The notes below the pieces were generated by a model. It worked only from the letters and a program-made list of their open reading frames with translations. It did no database searches and had not been told where the DNA came from. A stretch of DNA of 57,805 nucleotides, taken from assembly GCA_009602725.1 (NCBI GenBank), contig WELB01000113.1, forward strand, positions 148,619-206,423, in the 5' to 3' direction. Positions within the stretch are counted from its first letter, which is position 1. The number at the start of each line of letters is the position of its first letter. Position numbers and translations under genes: made by a program. This document shows, one piece after another, positions 55,181 through 57,805 of the stretch. This DNA is from Spirogloea muscicola (lineage: Eukaryota; Streptophyta; Zygnematophyceae; Spirogloeales; Spirogloeaceae).

Positions 55181-55970
55181 CTCAAGCTTCATGTTTTGGA
55201 GGCTTCTTCCCGTTCGGTCCTCGTCGGAGCATCACTGCTTCTCTTACCCTGTTTACTTTGCCCTAGACTCTGCCTGAACAATGTATCGGCTTGAATTGGC
55301 CTCCATTTCAGTACATGCGCCCCGCGCGCCTTCTCTCTTACCAGGTCAGTCTGGCAGACATGTATGTGCTCACTCTTGGGGACTCGAGTCCCCCCCTTCA
55401 TCTGTGATGTTCTGCTTTGTTATCCTTTGCATTGAGCGACCACTTGTAGCAGCCACACTTGCGCAGCAGTGCGGTCCGGCCCTTTCGAATATAGAGGGAA
55501 GGAGAATAGAGTGTAAATCTCTATCTCTCCAATTCAAGTTGGCCTCTTACAGCCATCGCCCCCTTCGCCTTAGCACTTGCACACTCAGGCCCTCCATCAC
55601 TCAATACACTCTCCTGGCCTTTATGGGAAGAACTTTCTCTCGTCCGGCCAACATCCAGAACCCGACACACGCAACTTCACACCACGCTGCCAGCGCCCCC
55701 GCACCAGATCTCCTCATCTTTGTCGACAGTCGCTGCTCCCGTGGTGGTATTGTGCCTTCTTGTCCTCCCTTATTGAGCTGGCCTTCGCACCCGCCTGTCA
55801 TACTAGCAGCTGTCTCCACTTGCTAGAAGCGAGCTCACTTCCAATCATCTGCACCACTTCCAGTGGCTCGGCTGGGCCACATTCCAATGCCAGATGTGTA
55901 ATAAGCTTCCTGCCTGTCTCCCGCTCCCTATGAGCTGCCTTGCTTGGCCGTTCTGGTAGCCATCAGACAT
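55181..55970. repeat. Repeat family C copy 2 and flanking repeat text
   Basis: 55273-55309 is the near-identical partner of 38205-38241. 55345-55400 resembles 43660-43720. 55525-55570 has 'aagttggcctcttacagcca' with TCGCCCCCTTCGCCTT, related to 26297-26330. The plus-strand open frames here (for example 55281-55826) overlap these repeats and have no known domain. Confidence 0.65.
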
Positions 55971-56873
55971 CATGAATTTCATCTAGCCCGTTTCAAGGGC
56001 AACGCTTTCGTCTATCCTCGGCACCGCCTGAAAGTTGCAGTAGCGACAACAAAAGCATGAACAGCAAGGCCTGACGCTGTCGCTGAAGGTAACCAACATC
56101 TCCAACCGCAAGAACAATTCCTCAACCATACCACCAATCTCCAAGCGACTGTGACTAAGCTTTGGCGTCCTCTGGTTTATCATTGTGACGTCCTCCCAAG
56201 TGACCTCCTGTAAGTGCATGCTGGTCTGTATGTCAAACTCGGCGCCGGATGCAGCGGCCCCAACTGGAGAGTCAGAGATTGCTGTTGCGGGGTGGTGCCA
56301 TCTTCGACTCCTGCTGCATATGACCTCAGATAGTCATTAAGACAAGGAACACTACATGCACAACTTGCTGCAGGACATATAAAGAAGTGAGTCGGCTAAG
56401 ACAAGAACTTGTCTAACAAACTTGCAGTCACACCCTGGAGACAAGCACACATTGCTTCCTGTCTTGAGAACTGCATTCCAGATCTGAGAGCTGGCAACTC
56501 GGTCTGCATATGAGGAGGAATATTTGTGAACAACTACCTGAACTGGAGGTTCACTGAGAGTGCCAGCATGGGAACTGCTTGGCTTCAGCAGTCCTACAGC
56601 TTGGCAAGAGTTCCATATGAGGATCACAATATTGGTGTCGCAGCAAAAGCCTGCAAGTCGTGTCAATCAAGCTCTTACCAAGTAAGGAGGCGAAGTATCT
56701 CGAGTAGGTGACATCCTTTGTGATATATTGTAATGTCAAGAACACGCAATGCGTAGCAAGAGCATTGGAAAGCTTATGCTGAGTTCCAACAGCTGAAGTT
56801 GTCCATAACCAACTGATCTTTTGTACCTCACATCGCCGGTTATTTTGCAGAAAGGTCAAGGCTTGCTGTTGAC
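55971..56873. other. Unassigned stretch with coding-like fragments on the minus strand
   Basis: Two minus-strand stretches look exon-like but cannot be named. One is near 56575-56470 (PPVQVVVHKYSSSYADRVAS, then SQIWNAVLKTGSNVCLSPGC). The other follows a 'cttacag' acceptor at ~56204 (EVTWEDVTMINQRTPKLSHS). The latter recalls the prefoldin subunit 4 start 'EVTWEDQQNIN', but the rest of that family is not found. No gene is called. Confidence 0.3.
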
Positions 56874-56878
56874 TTACA
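56874..56878 (-). terminator. TGTAA polyadenylation signal of the YkgJ-type gene
   Basis: TTACA on the plus strand (TGTAA on the minus strand) lies ~42 nt downstream of the stop at 56920-56922. It fits the chlorophyte poly(A) element and suggests the transcript ends near 56855. Confidence 0.6.
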
Positions 56879-56919
56879 CGAGGTTGTTATAGCATGGCTG
56901 CTGGCGTGCTCAGCGTGTG

Positions 56920-57805
56920 TCACCTCCCGAGAGTTCGTATGATGCGTCGGAAGGACTTCAGCTCCTTTGACCTTCCACCGTATACGTCTCTGATGCTTTG
57001 CATGCAGAAGCTGAGTCAAGGAAGAAACGACGTCGTCAGTGAGTACCTTAACAGCCTAAGGACTGGCCAACACAGAACCAAGGATACTTTGAGCAGCACA
57101 AAGGCATCTGCAGCCCAAGCATTGGGTCTTCTTGCCAGGTTGTTGAGTCCCCTGGCCAGTCATACTTGCAAGCTGTGGCGTCCATGTCCTGCTCGTCGAC
57201 ATCGTAGAGGTCCTTGAAGACCTCTGGCTCCACCCGGCAGAAGCGCGGTCTCTCTGCAACAGGAAGACACCAGGAAGTCACAAGTCGCTCACTTACATGC
57301 AATGATACGCTCATTGTTGCCATAAGAACAAGACTAAGGCAAGTACTCTGTAGGAATGACTGAGTCATACTGTACAGCAACACACAAGCAGAACAAAGAG
57401 ACCCCCACTTGCGCTTGACTGAAGGGCACACAAAGATGGAAACCAGATCGTGTTGCTCTTACATTCGCGTGCCTGCCACGCACAGTGACCTGGCTGTGGC
57501 GGCAGACGTGCATCAGGAGGGCGCTCAGCTCCACTGATACGAGACCGCCAACCGGTGCAAAGACACTAGCGCACTTGGCAGCAGCTTCGGCAAGGCAAGG
57601 TCTTTAGCCCAAGCTGTGGCGCTCAGGCTTTGGCAGACGAGCTGGCGCACCTGAGCCTCGGCAGGGTCGCGCAGGATGTCCTCGATCGGCGGCGCCAGCG
57701 GGCCCTTGTCGAGCTGGCAGCAGGCGCCGCAACCGGCGACGCACGCCCAGCCAGCCCGCGCGTTCGGAGCAGCCGCGCCGTCGTCGGCGGCGCCCGCCGC
57801 GGCCG
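56920..57805 (-). CDS. YkgJ-type putative zinc/iron-chelating cysteine-cluster protein (5' cut by window)
   Basis: Member of the YkgJ/UPF0153 Cys-cluster family, predicted to bind a zinc or iron ion; the reaction is unknown. The first visible exon (57805 to ~57651) reads GWACVAGCGACCQLDKGPLA then PPIEDILRDPAEAQ, with the C..GCGACC metal site and the plant-type 'LDKGP' continuation. An exon at ~57254-57170 reads ERPRFCRVEPEVFKDLYDVD then EQDMDATAC, matching 'ERP.FCRVE..vf..ly....e.f...aC' of plant homologues. The last exon starts at an acceptor near 57012: FCMQSIRDVYGGRSKELKSF then RRIIRTLGR and TGA 56922-56920, matching the final 'C...I..vYG..S.El..F'. The exon that should hold 'DGWC..y....~.C.iY' was not located with confidence in 57270-57640. 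The N-terminus, possibly a plastid transit peptide, lies beyond the window. Confidence 0.82.

Noticed and set aside
55281-55826. 181-codon plus-strand frame at 55.3 kb
   Set aside because: It overlaps dispersed repeat blocks also seen at 38.2, 43.7 and 26.3 kb and shows no domain. Treated as non-coding repeat.

Overview
The window looks like nuclear DNA of a green alga, most likely a trebouxiophyte-like chlorophyte (inference). The genes are split by many short introns with GT..AG ends. Several proteins are of plant type: a plant-type IspG of the plastid MEP pathway, a WW-domain DEAD-box helicase of the Arabidopsis RH14/RH46 type, a DUF538 protein, a plant-style VMA21 and a DnaJ ending in a CAQQ prenylation box. 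Codons are moderately GC-rich, and TGTAA, the usual chlorophyte polyadenylation signal, lies just past three stop codons. There is no operon structure, CRISPR, or convincing tRNA or rRNA.

Layout, left to right. 1-484: C-rich tract and unexplained sequence. 485-8682 (+): KDM5/JARID1-type histone demethylase, cut at its 5' end. 9824-10600 (-): 3' part of tubulin-binding cofactor C. 10601-10684: an 83-T run plus one N. 10685-10819 (-): first exon of a VMA21-like protein, so two partial genes are fused at what looks like an assembly scar. 11960-15665 (-): RCC1-repeat protein. 15852-16036: N gap at a divergent start region. 16063-19907 (+): RPP40-like RNase P/MRP subunit. About 20075-21085: a 1-kb palindrome made of two inverted copia-like gag fragments. 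22193-24548 (-): Sec14-like CRAL-TRIO protein. 24.9-26.6 kb: diverged repeat copies. 26959-32958 (+): IspG. 34584-38173 (-): NOL8-like RRM protein. 38.2-40.2 kb: repeats. 40235-42679 (-): type I DnaJ. 42.7-45.4 kb: no identified gene, with a hairpin and a Cys-rich reading frame. 45437-49491 (-): DEAD-box helicase. About 50900-53312 (+): 4'-phosphopantetheinyl transferase. 53550-54487 (-): DUF538 protein. 54.5-56.9 kb: mostly repeats. 56920-57805 (-): YkgJ-type Cys-rich protein, cut at the window end.

The genes are an ordinary mix of housekeeping functions (chromatin, RNA processing, cytoskeleton, lipid transfer, isoprenoid synthesis, chaperones) and show no sign of acting as one pathway. Multi-exon genes were joined by eye from conserved protein blocks and splice consensus, so outer limits are firmer than individual exon edges. 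The most interesting points are the inverted copia-gag palindrome, the poly-T scar joining two half genes, (CGG)n tracts at nearly every gene start, a family of dispersed short repeats, and an RPP40 homologue in the green lineage.
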